This document shows, piece by piece, positions 1-10,719 of a stretch of 64,000 nt of DNA. A program made the position numbers and the translations under genes. Origin of the DNA: Ascochyta rabiei. Lineage: Eukaryota; Ascomycota; Dothideomycetes; Pleosporales; Didymellaceae. How positions within the stretch are numbered: position 1 is the first letter of the stretch; each line of letters opens with the position of its first letter. The DNA lies in assembly GCF_004011695.2 (NCBI RefSeq), contig NC_082419.1, forward strand, positions 1,444,413 through 1,508,412, in the 5' to 3' direction. A model generated the notes under the pieces. It made no database searches, had not been told where the DNA came from, and worked only from the letters and a program-made list of their open reading frames with translations.

Positions 1-217
1 GCTGGACCTGTGCAAGGCATGCTCGATGAGCCCGGCGAAAGTGGTAATAGTGGGGAGGATGGGATCGGAGGGGGGAAGAAGCCTGGTAGTCGGCGGTGGA
101 GGCTGATGATGTATTTCACCGACCATACTGTCTTGGCTTTTGAGCTGGGGACGCGCAGGGCAGGCGAGGTGCCCGAGGTTGGCGAGTTGATCGTCTAGGC
201 CGAGCATTTGCCATGCA
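1..217 (-). CDS. possible 5' part of a gene running off the window edge
   Basis: The minus strand is open from an in-frame TGA near base 240 to the window edge, with an ATG at about 217 (start WQMLGLDDQLANLGHLA). The GC level is normal, unlike the AT-rich DNA just to its right. The peptide is proline-rich and I do not recognise it. It could be the N-terminal part of a gene continuing outside the window or a gene end cut by the adjacent decayed repeat. A plus-strand frame at 10-198 covers the same bases and cannot be excluded. Confidence 0.25.
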
Positions 218-240
218 AAGTCGGGGTCTCTTCCTTTTCA

Positions 241-750
241 TACACGCGCTGTAGTCAATGTACCTCGTATTAACTTACTACTTAGCTTCTCTCATCTATA
301 AACTCAGCAGCTAGATTAACTAAACTTTAGTAAGAAACGTCTCTACACTATACCCTTAACCAACCTTCTTTTCCTCTTCTTTTATTTAAGTCTATAATTA
401 TAGCGCTTTTACTACTTTTTTTATTTTTATCTACAATAATGTTAAGAGGACTACGCTCTGTAAACTTTGTTTTCGAGGCTAGAAAGGGTACATATGCTTG
501 TACAGCTAGCACCTACACAGTAAGAAGAGCGCTAATTGCTATCTAACATCTACTAGCGTTAACTACTTCTACATATTTTAAATTTTCAAATGTATAGATA
601 CTACTTATTCTAATTAAGGAAGATTCTATATCTCTTGTTGAGTATAGTCTTTTGTTTGATTTTAGGCAGTGTAACAGCTTAAATGTCAGAACACAGCTCT
701 ACCTACCGTGCCAGACATCCCAAAAAAAGGTACCCATGCTCAATTGGATA
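241..750. repeat. AT-rich RIP-decayed repeat remnant
   Basis: This stretch turns sharply AT-rich, is full of TTA/CTA/TAG words in all frames and has no usable reading frame. It looks like the mutated transposons at 20-42 kb. No family can be recognised. Confidence 0.5.
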
Positions 751-1206
751 CTGAGTGAGTCACGTGGCTAGAGCAGTACTTATTGCCAATACTAGATTAG
801 AGGTGGGCGTTGTGCCACATGCCGGCGCCTCTCGGCCTGACATTAGATGCGCTAGCAAGTCGCTACGTAGTGGTTCTTCTATGCTGCTAGAGATTACTGG
901 TAGGATATACGGTGTTTGGAAAGCGGAGAGGATGGTACGTGTATATCTATGTATTTAATTGCGGGTATTCGGTGTTGAGCTACAAGTGGGAAGGTTGCGG
1001 ATGAGGTGTTTGATACTTGCTGGCTTGTACGTAGTACTCTTCTAGCTAATGGCTTTTAGACGCCTGAATGCAAGATGTTATTGCAAAGAATAAAGGGTAG
1101 TGTATGTCTATGGCAAATCCATCCAGCACCTCATGCTCAACCCAGCAGTCCAGCAAGGTGGCTATCTAGTGGAAACAAAAAGCTCACGCTCAAACGAGCC
1201 GTCCAA
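751..1206. other. no recognisable gene
   Basis: Normal base composition with only short open frames of no recognisable character. It is the region downstream of the carrier gene. Confidence 0.5.
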
Positions 1207-2130
1207 CTAGGCAGCCACATTCTCACACACCGTATACAGAATACTACTGCTCAACCCCAGCCGGCCCACGCGCGCCGTACTCTCCGCCCACAAACCCCGG
1301 ACACCCGCCTGCCGCCTGCCGCACCGATACGCATCGATCGTGTCGGCGCTGCGCGCGCTCTGCGCCCACGTTTTGATCGTGTCGAAGGGTTGCGTCACGT
1401 ACGCGGTCACGATCCCCGCCAGCGCGCTGGTGAGGAACACCGTAGTGCCATCCTGCGGCACGTTGTGGCGACACGAGGCCTCGCGGAGGTAGTTGTACGC
1501 GTCCATTTTCACGCCCTGGGTGCTCAACTGCTTCAGCATGGTCGGGAAGAGCCCTCTATACAGACTGCGGAGGCCTCGGGTGCGGCAGAACGTCTCGCAC
1601 GCATGTAGTTCTCCGCGGTAAGGCTTTGTTCGTCGGCCCCGCGCTGTCTCGATCAGGAGGGTCTTTAGCTGCTCTGTTGGCGTCACGACGATTACGCTCT
1701 CTGTAGGTCCGGCGAGTGAGCCTGCTAGCACGCCGCGGAGGGGTGTCAATGCGCCGTTGCGGTCGCTGAGCTGGGCGCGGAAGTAGGCGAATGAACAGAT
1801 GCGGACGCTGGCTTTGAAGGCCGTGCCTAGTGCCAGCGTCGAGCAGCCTGTGTATATAGCGCCGAGACCGTCGTGTTTTATCATAGTGGAAAGTACTGCG
1901 AAGGGGTTGTGTCGGCATCCGGGGAGTGAGTGCAGTTGTACACGGGTTTTGGCGTATTCGAAAGGGTAGGCCACTAGGGCTTCTACGCTGCCGGCTTTGG
2001 CGCTCGAGAAGATCAGGATAGGTGTTGAAGTCTTTCTCTTTACTTTGGTGCTTGATTGCGGTCTTTGGGGAGTTTGTATTACCTGTTCTATCTTGCCGAA
2101 GGCTGACGATAAATTTTGGGCTGCGGACAT
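1207..2130 (-). CDS. mitochondrial carrier protein, citrate/tricarboxylate type
   Basis: Single-exon gene of 307 codons from ATG 2130, the usual length of mitochondrial carriers. Upstream in-frame ATGs at 2151, 2214 and 2271 would only add a poor leader. Three repeats each carry the signature after an odd-numbered helix: PFEYAKTRVQ, TPTEQLKT and QPFDTIKT. The C-terminal STARVGRLGLSSSILYTV resembles the last helix of fungal citrate carriers (Ctp1 family). Known role of the family: exchange of citrate or other tricarboxylates across the inner mitochondrial membrane. Substrate is inferred; carriers exporting cis-aconitate belong to the same branch. It is divergent from the Zn2Cys6 regulator gene, with 337 bases between the two starts, so shared control is plausible. 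Confidence 0.85.
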   Translation of the reverse strand: MSAAQNLSSAFGKIEQVIQTPQRPQSSTKVKRKTSTPILIFSSAKAGSVEALVAYPFEYAKTRVQLHSLPGCRHNPFAVLSTMIKHDGLGAIYTGCSTLALGTAFKASVRICSFAYFRAQLSDRNGALTPLRGVLAGSLAGPTESVIVVTPTEQLKTLLIETARGRRTKPYRGELHACETFCRTRGLRSLYRGLFPTMLKQLSTQGVKMDAYNYLREASCRHNVPQDGTTVFLTSALAGIVTAYVTQPFDTIKTWAQSARSADTIDAYRCGRRQAGVRGLWAESTARVGRLGLSSSILYTVCENVAA

Positions 2131-2467
2131 GGTGAATGAGTTGCAAGGCATTGTGATGATCCCATGATGCTGGGTTTTTTTTGGTAATTTATGAGATCTA
2201 TTCTTTGACTCCAACATCTTCAATATATTGCTGCCTCTGGTGTTGGTGGTGATGGTACTGCGTCGCATCAAACGGAGGTTAGTGTCGCGAACTCACGGCA
2301 AGCGTAGCCGACTTCCCGCGGGAAGCTGCACTAGCGTCAACAGCCTCCCGTGCTCCTTCCCATCCTCTTCCTTCCCGCGGCAACGACTCTCGCATCCTCA
2401 ATTTCTTTACCTTCGCCGCGACGGCTTCCAGATTACGGCTCAAGTTGCGGTTGTCAACGCCGTTCCC
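2131..2467. promoter_or_regulatory. divergent promoter region, carrier / Zn2Cys6 regulator
   Basis: These 337 bases separate the start codons of two genes pointing away from each other. I see no clear TATA box. Placement alone supports a bidirectional promoter. Confidence 0.5.
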
Positions 2468-4848
2468 ATGGACGGCAACAGTGGCACCTCCGGCGACGCT
2501 CCAGCCGTGGGGCGGGTGCGAAAACGGGCACCAGAGGCGTGCACTTTCTGCCGTCGACGAAAAGCGCGTAGCTTCCCATGCGCAACCGTGTCGCGGGCTG
2601 ACTGTCTCAGATCAAGTGCAGCACTGAACGGCCTTCGTGTGCGAATTGCAAGACTCATGGCATGACTTGCAACTATGAACCTATCGATGATGCTGTTCGT
2701 GCGCGGACTAGCCGTCCAAGCAAGGTGCCACGGATGGAGAAGTCGACTGAGCAGCCTGCACCTGCACCCACGCCGAGAGCGAAATCTATCTCTGATGACA
2801 ATTCTTCTCGCTCTAACGTAGACTCTGTTAGTCGAGCTAACAGCGTGTCTCGTATTGTGCTTTCTTCGAATGGCATGCCCAGCTACCACGGGCGCACGAG
2901 CACGCTGTTCGAAGAGAGCTATCAAGACCGATCCACTCCTGAGGCGAACGCCAGAATGCCTGAAGAGTGGGTTGAGAAGGGATTAATAGCTGAAGCTGCT
3001 TGTCAACGTCAACTTGAGGATGTCAACTTTCGTCTTGGTAAACTCGATTTTGACGGCGTTGAGCCTGAACTGGGCCAGCACTTGTTGTCTCTGCATTGGA
3101 ATCGACAGCACCATTCATTCCTTATCACATACCGACCCGCATTCATGCGAGACATGGCGTGCAAAGGTCCAAACTTCTCTAAGCTCCTTCTCAACGCTAT
3201 CTTCTTCAGCGCGTCCAAATTCAGTCCGCGTCGCGAGCTACGACGCGATGCAGACGACGTACGTACTGCTGGCTGGCAGTTCCGTGAACGCGTTCGGGGG
3301 CTGTTGGGTGGGGCTCTAGACAAGAGCGATATCACCACGATCCAGGCGTTGTTGATTATGACTAACTCCCTATTCGCATTGGGCGATGAACGCAGCGCTG
3401 CTTGGCTGTACGCTGGTCTCGCGTTCCGTATGATCGTTGACTTGGGCATTCACGTGGATAAGGCAGGCCTTACCACGAATCGCAAGTTCTCAGACGAAGA
3501 TCTTGAGATCCGGAGACGTGTGTTTTGGGCCGCTTTCGGTGAGCCGAACGTATATTTTCGAGATACTCCACTGACTCAAGGACAGTCGTCGACAAGATAC
3601 AGAGTTTGTATCAAGGCCGACCAGTGACCATCAAGGAATCCGACACGTTAGTACCTATCAAGTTTCTCGACACATACGAAGAACTCGAACACTGGACTCC
3701 TTTGGCCTACTCCACCCAATTAAGCGTAGCTTATTCGGGATCGCCGGCATACAGTATATCTACTTTCAAAAACTTGTGCCAACTGTCGGTCATACTTTCT
3801 GACATTCTCAGCACAATCTACACAGAGCGAAGTTCCGACAAAAGCCCAGCGGAGCTATCCACTAAGCTAGAGAGTATACACTCGACATTACAAACATGGT
3901 ACCGCAACCTGCCTAGCCACCTTGGCGCCGATATGAGCAAACTACCGGTGACTCCGCCTCCGCACGTGTTGAGTTTGCAGTCAGTGTCACTCTGAACCAC
4001 ATCGTTCATGAGCTAATTTCGACAGTGCCATGTACCATGTGCTTTTGATACTATTGCATCACCCGTTTGTTGCCGACGGTCACCTCTACAGCACTTCCCG
4101 CAGCATCTCAGTGAATTCATTGATGTGCTGCGCCACAGCAGCTAACGACATCGTGCATCTTCTGCGGGTGTTTGATAAAGCTTTCAGCGTGCGCAGGGCC
4201 CCTTATCTCATATCGTATGCAACGTACGTCGCTGCCACGATACATGCGCGCATAGCAGCAAAGCGTGGCCCGGGGTCGGATGCGCATAGCAGTCTTGCTG
4301 CGTGTCTCGCTGTTTTCCAGGAAAACCAGGAGACCAATCCGGCTGTCCGACGTGCGAACGCTCTCGTTCAGAATCTAATGAAGAGACTTGGGGTGCGCAT
4401 GCACAGCATTGACGAGTGCCGCATCCACAAAGACGTCAGTGGCGGTAACCAGCGTCAGTCCCCAGAGTCACTCACTAACACATCGCTGGGTCGTGGGCCG
4501 AGCCTGCAAGGTCTCGACATTGACGGCATCATACAGAGCTTCGTACGCGAGCAGGAGAATGCACAAATGACACAAGCAGGCACACCTGACCATACTGCAG
4601 CGAACACCGCGGCACCGACGCCCATGCTGCCGCCGCGGGCTTCCACTGTCACTGGGGATGTTCTCGAGGCCAGCAATCACGATGTGGGGCCCCTAACCTA
4701 CGACTACAATGGGTCGTGGCTAGGGCAAGGTCAGCATCAGATGTATGGAGATGCGTCAGTGCCTGTCGATGACTTATACTACGGGTTCAATAGCGCTGCT
4801 CTGGATAGCTTTCCCATCACGCCGTTTCTTGAGTGGAATACGATGTGA
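2468..4848 (+). CDS. Zn2Cys6 transcription factor with fungal_trans domain, NirA/NIT4-like
   Basis: Four exons reconstructed by frame and splice signals: 2468-2563, 2611-3538, 3586-3979, 4026-4848, giving 746 aa. The binuclear zinc cluster spans the first intron and has exact spacing C-x2-C-x6-C-x6-C-x2-C-x6-C (CTFCRRRK | IKCSTERPSCANC, then a last C). The middle holds the fungal_trans domain (LLSLHWNRQHHSFLITYRP, WLYAGLAFRMIVDLGIH, RRRVFWAAF, LLILLHHPFV). The text most resembles regulators annotated as nitrogen-assimilation factor NirA/NIT4, but the true target is unknown. Introns 2 and 3 (47 and 46 nt) are canonical. Intron 1 (2564-2610) fits only with a GC donor (GCGCGT). It is divergent from the carrier gene and may regulate it. 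Confidence 0.88.
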
Positions 4849-6787
4849 TGCGCCGAGTGTCGTGTTATTGCGCCAAAGCTGCGTGGAAGTAATGTGCCGA
4901 CTCTGTGTGGAAGTTTCAATGCTCCAACCATAATTACAACTTGCCAGAGAGCGAACAGTTGGATGGTCACCTTCCCCGCGGGCTCTGACTGATGAGATCG
5001 AGCAGCAGTACATCGCTGCTGTGCGCTAGACTCGCCCTTTGCCATTTGCGCATAGCCTTGCTGGACCTAATAGCGCAATCATTTACAGGACAGTTCGAAT
5101 GAGCTCCATATACAACTATATTGTGCCTGAATAATTTTTAGGCCCACACCAATCCGATCTGGTTGAATCGTTGATCTCGGCAGCGGTGTCCACAGCGTCG
5201 AACTGGACATACAACCAAGAAAACCAGTTATCAGTCAGCCTTGTCTTGAGCATGGAGGCGTAGTGGAGCACGATTTTAAAACACTGAAGCAAACGGATAA
5301 GTACCAAATCCCAATTCGATCTACAACCCGTCAGGATGCTTGAGGTACACATGGCATCAGGATGCTACTGCGACGTACCACACTGCAAGATTGTACACTG
5401 TGATAATGTACGTTAAATCGATAATATATCGACTGTTCCATCACGCAGAATATTGAGAACTCGCGCGAAGAGGAAAGACTTGCGAAGAGTGCCCAGCGTA
5501 GTCCTGATATACGTTCGGAACATGCAATGCTGACAGGGACATGGAAAAGATGCTGACTTCCAAGGAAGAGGGTGAGATTGACGAGATGTGAGAGATGAGA
5601 GAAGTGGGTTAAGTTGAGCTTGGAGCTGGAGCGAGGTAAGTCGTGAGCTCTCAGTGCGGTGGCGGTGAGATATGTCAAAATAGCATGCGTTGAGGCTTCA
5701 GTGGTGAAACGGATTAAGGCTGGCGGTCAGCGTTGGCGGTATCATCGCGACTGCCCTGCTATCCTTGTCGTTATGTCAAGACGAGCCCACCATTTTCTGC
5801 AGGCCGGAGATTACCAAATCTACCACGGTAAATCTGCTTTCAATATACACATGGAGAGGCAATGACAGCACGACCCGCTTCCAAGACTTCATCGTCCATT
5901 ACAATACCCTGCCGCAGTTTGAGCCTGCAGATAGCCAGAGCGCACTTGAGCAGCTCGAAGACTGCTTATGTGTGAGGGACTGTCGGATTTTGTCCTCTCA
6001 ATTAGTTGCAGGACGGCCGATGATGTTGACAATGGCAGCTCAGCTTCGCTTTCGAATCCATTCTACCGATGGGCTTGAGGGCTTGCTCTCATCTACGCTC
6101 TAGATGCAATATCGTTATCAACCCTGCTGGCGCAATCCATCTCCAGTCTACTACGCGTTCAGGCTGGTGGCAAATCACTGTGGGGCTGGCAGTTCGCGTG
6201 ACTGAAGTCACGTCCTGAGTCTTGACGGAGATGCAACAAACCCAAGATACCGGCTGAGTAGAGACAGGAAGATGAAAATGGTACGTTTGTGCGATATCGG
6301 ACTGGCGAGTCGTTCTATCTTGCCCAATGACTAAGTGGTACGGTGGGCGAACGACGAACTGACCAAAATTCACTTGGAGGCTGGTGCGCACCACGTTTGG
6401 ACGGCTCGTCGTGATCAGAGGGACTTCGTCATTGCTGCTACCGCGTGTCATACAAATATGGCTGTTGTTTACCTTGGCTAATATCGATTCGGGAATGCGG
6501 ATGTCATAAGCTTATTGCGCTTTGAGATGGTTCAAACGGGTGATATCTTGAGGACAGATCATGTGTCCGCTCGGCAGAGGACACAGGAAGTAGTGTACTA
6601 CACTGTTGCAGTAGGCCACGTTACAAGGCTGGGGAATATACTGATCGCGCGTACTTCACGTCGACGGCGACGTAGACCAAGTCGTACGACTGGCCAGCAG
6701 TTTCTGGACAAACAGAGGACTAATCCTGACCATGAGATGTCATTGCAAGATCAGATAGCATACTTGACTTGTATTGCTGCCTGCAAG
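4849..6787. other. intergenic, no gene supported
   Basis: Normal base composition. The longest open frames (about 110-165 codons) have no recognisable motif, lack convincing splice partners and overlap one another on both strands. Part of it is the 3' region of the DUF3431 gene. Confidence 0.5.
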
Positions 6788-8927
6788 CTACGTATCAAAA
6801 CACTGGCAATCGCTGATATCGCCACCGATGCGCCATCCACTCACCAACGTGGGACACTTCCAACCCACGTCAACACTAGAACATTGAAACAGCAAGTTCC
6901 ACAGCCTCTCCATCGTGTAGCCAAAATCGGGCGCACTCATCGAGTCGGGCCGTCCTTGCAGATTGCTGGGTTGATGCGCCGGGTTGTTTTCGTCAACAAA
7001 GGCCTGCCATAAATCATGGTATATGTCCTTGTTGATACCACGGATTCGTGCGGCAGAGACAATGAACTGGCCCTTGTAGCTAAGCAGGACGTTCTCGCAG
7101 GTCGTTGAGTTGTACATCTGCTTGCAGACCTGCGGAATGAATTGTAAGTTGTCTTGCCAGCCGAACCTGTCACTGCAATTCCCATACTCGCAGAGGCGGC
7201 CAGGCCATCCGAGGTTGAGAAATCCAGTCTGGGCACGGTCGTAGTAGTTGCTGACGTGGGTGTAGAATTCCCTTGGGTTGTGTATACCAGCTTGTAGGAA
7301 TATGGTCTGTCTTGCAAGGTCGTGCCACCTGTTCAGGATATGATTGAGGAATGTTTCACCTTCTCGTCCCACGTTTGGTAGTGTGGTGATATTATGGGCG
7401 CCTGTTTGCTCCTTGACGTAAGCGTTGTTGGCCTCGCTGTCCTTGATGTAGATTGTAACGTGTGCATCAGAAAGAGCTGGCATGCTCTGCAGGTGGGTGA
7501 CAAGCTTGCGCACTTCGTCGATAGGCTCTTTGTACATGCTCAGCACGATCTCCACGGGTAGTTGCGGAACGTAATTTTGATCAAGGAGGACCGGACTGCG
7601 ACGCTCTTGTCGCTCAGTGAAATTCAAGATTCCATACGCCGCCCAAAGTGAGGCTATGCTGATACCAAACAAATACTTGCTGAACGGGTTGCCTGGGGAG
7701 CTTGACTTCAAAGCTGGCACTGCGGAATGGTGTGTCTCCTCTGTGAAATCGATCGTATCGCTATCTTCTGCCGATAGCGCCGAGGGTGAGTTTACGAGCT
7801 CATATGTGCTCAGGGCATTCCACGGATTCTGCGAGCAACGGTTCGTTGCAGAGACGTAAGCGCTGCTGCCTATACACATTATTGCAAGCGGGAAGCAGCA
7901 GAACTGGTAGATGTTCGTATATGAGCGGGCTGTCAATAGTGTCGAATAGCTCCCTACAATGCCAGTGAGAAGAGTAAGGGTCAAAGCATCCCAGAGACGA
8001 TCCACTGGAGCACCGACAGTTTGGAAAGACGTGTCAGCTGGCTCGCTGTACAGAGGAAGTATTATCGAATTTCCCAGTAGCATCGCTACAGCGGATGCCG
8101 ACGCATTAAGAGCGAGCAATGGAATGCTTCTGACCTTGAAGGCAAAAGCCTGATTGCCTGTTTCGAAGACCGTTATCCAAGCTATGCCAATCAGCGCGCC
8201 TGCAACAACATGCAAGCTTGTCGGAATCACGTCTTCCGCAACTACATCTGGATGGTGTATGATGACCAGCTTCCGCAGGGCCCGGGCAACTCCAGCAAGC
8301 AGCATGGCCATGATTGATGTTGCTAGGTTCGGCACGGTGAGTCGATACTCTGTGAATAGAAGCGCCGCGCTCGCGAACGCGATTAGGCTGACACGAAGTA
8401 GTTCGGCGTGTGTGTGGGGTATTGCGTGGGTGATGTGAAGGTACAGGTCTTCAGCGAAGAAGGCTATGAGCTGGACAACGTCAGTAGGGTGACGAGGATG
8501 TGTAACAAGCGCAGATGTATCTTACAGTGATCATGACCAAGACTGGTAAGTTATAGAAGTGCAACGTCGCTTGCAGAATACATATTGTAGATAAAGACGT
8601 GAAGCATAGTGATGTTGCGAGGAGTGCTATCCCTCTTGTCATCGACCTCGAGGGCTGTGATGCACCACGGACAAGCCTCTGAACATATCTCCATGCCGGG
8701 CGCGGCTGCAATGTCAAGATGGCAGCGATGGCAAGCTGAGTGAAGTAGATTTGTAGGGGAAAATGCATGTTTTGCTCCACTAGTAGATGCCTTGCGCTCA
8801 GCAGTGAAATACTAGCGCACATGACCCATATGAGGGGTCTGTAAACACGGACAGCGTTACACGTAGCAAGCCGAGAACTGCATAGCATCTGTATGCGACT
8901 TTTCCCCCAGTATGCATGTGGTATCAT
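6788..8927 (-). CDS. DMT-like multi-spanning membrane protein fused to a DUF3431 domain
   Basis: Two exons: 8927-8526 and 8470-6788, joined by a 55-nt intron (8471-8525, GTAAGA...CAG), give 694 aa. The start is the first in-frame ATG, with A at -3; ATG 8888 is an alternative. The N-terminal half (about 400 aa) has roughly ten hydrophobic segments with short loops, like drug/metabolite or nucleotide-sugar transporters (LHFYNLPVLVMIT across the splice). The C-terminal half is a DUF3431 domain: VEIVLSMYKEPIDEV, TIYIKDSEA, NVGREGETFLNHI, IFLQAGIHNPREF and a cysteine-rich end. DUF3431 occurs in fungal proteins thought to resemble glycosyltransferases. The function is unknown; a role in membrane-linked sugar transfer is inference only. 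Confidence 0.8.
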
Positions 8928-8978
8928 TGTCGATCGGGGTAGTGTAGGTGGACGGCGGACAGGGGACGACGAAGGCAC

Positions 8979-10129
8979 AACGGACAGGGGATTGGCTGGC
9001 AGTAGCTTGCAACGATGTCTTCGGAGATGTGGGCGTCAATGCCACCCTAAGTTACTTCGCGCATCGGGCCCAGAGCGGCGGCGTGAGGCGATGTTGTGGT
9101 GTACGTGCACGGTGTTGGAGAAACGATGCGCTCAGGAACCGCGGGTCCACAAAACAATGGACGGTGTCGCGCGCGCGTGGTTCGCTGGCTGCGGAGCGGA
9201 CGCGCACGGATGACTAAGATAATAGTGTGGCTGTACCCCTTCACGCCTTCGGTCAACGCTCCCGAGGAACCATCACCAAGACCAAAACACTTGAACTTCA
9301 ATCTGTCAGCCGCACGCAGCTGAAAAGGCTCCGCAGCCGTGCCATAATCGAGATCAAGCGAGGAAGTGCTCAAGCACGTTGAGAGGCTAGCTGACTGACG
9401 CAACAGAGCCAACGGTTACACCGCCCGCTCTTCTATGTGAGTAGCACAAGCTGTAATTTGATCTGCAGCGTCACAGCCTGGCTCAGCCTCATCAGTGCCC
9501 CTTACTGTTGACACCAAACATTCGTGCACCCGTCAGCCACCTCGCTAGGCAACATAGCCTTGTTCTGCACGACGGAAAATTATACGTCCCTTTCTATCAG
9601 CTTTCGAAGATGGCTTGCCGTAATGGGCCAATTTCCTGACTCTCCTAGTTGGTCTTCCATACCATTGCGTTACCATGAGTCGCTTTGATAACAAGGTTGA
9701 TAACAAGGTTGATTGATCGTATGAGCAGCATAGCGAACTTGGTGTAAGTCAGTGACCCAGCCCGTCATTACATCAAAGCAGGTTAAACACTGAAGCCTCC
9801 TGACTGGCGCTCGAGATGCGCTGCATTTCATGGTGTGATGGATCTTGCTGCGAGCTTGCAATGACAGAAGACCTGACAAAGTGGACAATACCAGTCTGGT
9901 CTGTACACAATTGATCAGACTGAGAGCAAACACTTCTGAATGTTGCAAGATGCACAGATGCAGTAGATCAATCGGTACAACTCTCATATCCACTACGTAT
10001 GGCTTGGCAGGACGTAGCTCAGAGGAGCTCTAAATAGACGCGACTCTTCAAACGAATGTTTCAAATAGGAAATCTGCACAACCCGATCAACCACTTCCAG
10101 CTCATCGCCATGACAGTCAGGTACAGAAT
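8979..10129. other. intergenic, no gene supported
   Basis: Short overlapping frames on both strands and no family signature. A GTAGCTCAG-like string near 10010 is not followed by a tRNA B box. Confidence 0.5.
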
Positions 10130-10580
10130 CTAAACCAGCTTGAAGGAGTTCCACTGGCCCCTCTCAATGCAAGATCCACCTGAAACTCCGAGAGTGTTTC
10201 CGTTGCAGTCACCACCCGAGTAGACTGTTTGTGCACAACCGTTAGTGACTGTACCTCAATCGACAGAAGAGAGTGTTGCTTACGTTTGCTGGCCAGGAAT
10301 CCAGCAGTGTTGACGAAGAATGCACCAGTCTGGCTGTCGATGTTGATGCACCTTCCCGAGACGGGGGCCGCATGGAACAGAATGGCGTTGTCGTTGCGGC
10401 TACGATACTTGTTAGAAAATATCACTAGAAACGGAAGGCTTGGTCTTACCAGTCCTCGAAGTTGCGGTACTGGTTGAACTTGACGTTGTCCCTAACGCCC
10501 AGAGCAGAGCCTTCAGAGGCTGGCTGTGGCATGGCCAGAGCGGGGATAGCAAGAGCAGCGGCAACGATGAGGAACTTCAT
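10130..10580 (-). CDS. small secreted cysteine-containing protein (candidate effector)
   Basis: Three exons, 10580-10450, 10399-10284 and 10224-10130, encode 113 aa. Introns of 50 and 59 nt have GTAAGA/GTAAGC donors and TAG/CAG acceptors; phases 2 and 1 agree across the joins. Residues 1-16 are a clear signal peptide (MKFLIVAAALAIPALA). The mature part has four cysteines (EDC, GRC, GDC, GSC), enough for two disulfides. I do not recognise a family. Size, secretion and cysteines fit candidate effectors or small extracellular proteins. A TATA box lies 129 bases upstream. No sign of decay. Confidence 0.8.
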
Positions 10581-10708
10581 TTTGCTTTGGTTGGGATGTT
10601 GGAAAATTTAGAATTTGGATAGTGTTGTTTGTGTTGTTTGTGTTGGTAGTGAATTGATTGAGTTGAAGGATGTGATGTTCTGAGTTTTTGGGCTTGTGCT
10701 GCTCTGTC

Positions 10709-10715
10709 TTTTATA
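10709..10715 (-). promoter_or_regulatory. TATA box of the small secreted protein gene
   Basis: TATAAAA on the minus strand, about 130 bases upstream of the ATG at 10580, in a normal position for fungal core promoters. Confidence 0.6.
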
Positions 10716-10719
10716 CACT

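Noticed and set aside
5331..6103. Frames of about 112-115 codons on both strands
   Set aside because: No signature, signal peptide or matching introns.
9047..9412. 121-codon minus-strand frame upstream of the DUF3431 gene
   Set aside because: Low-complexity Ser/Thr/Leu text overlapped by plus-strand frames, no motif.
10005..10035. GACGTAGCTCAG, resembling the start of a tRNA
   Set aside because: No TPsiC-arm sequence follows within 100 bases.
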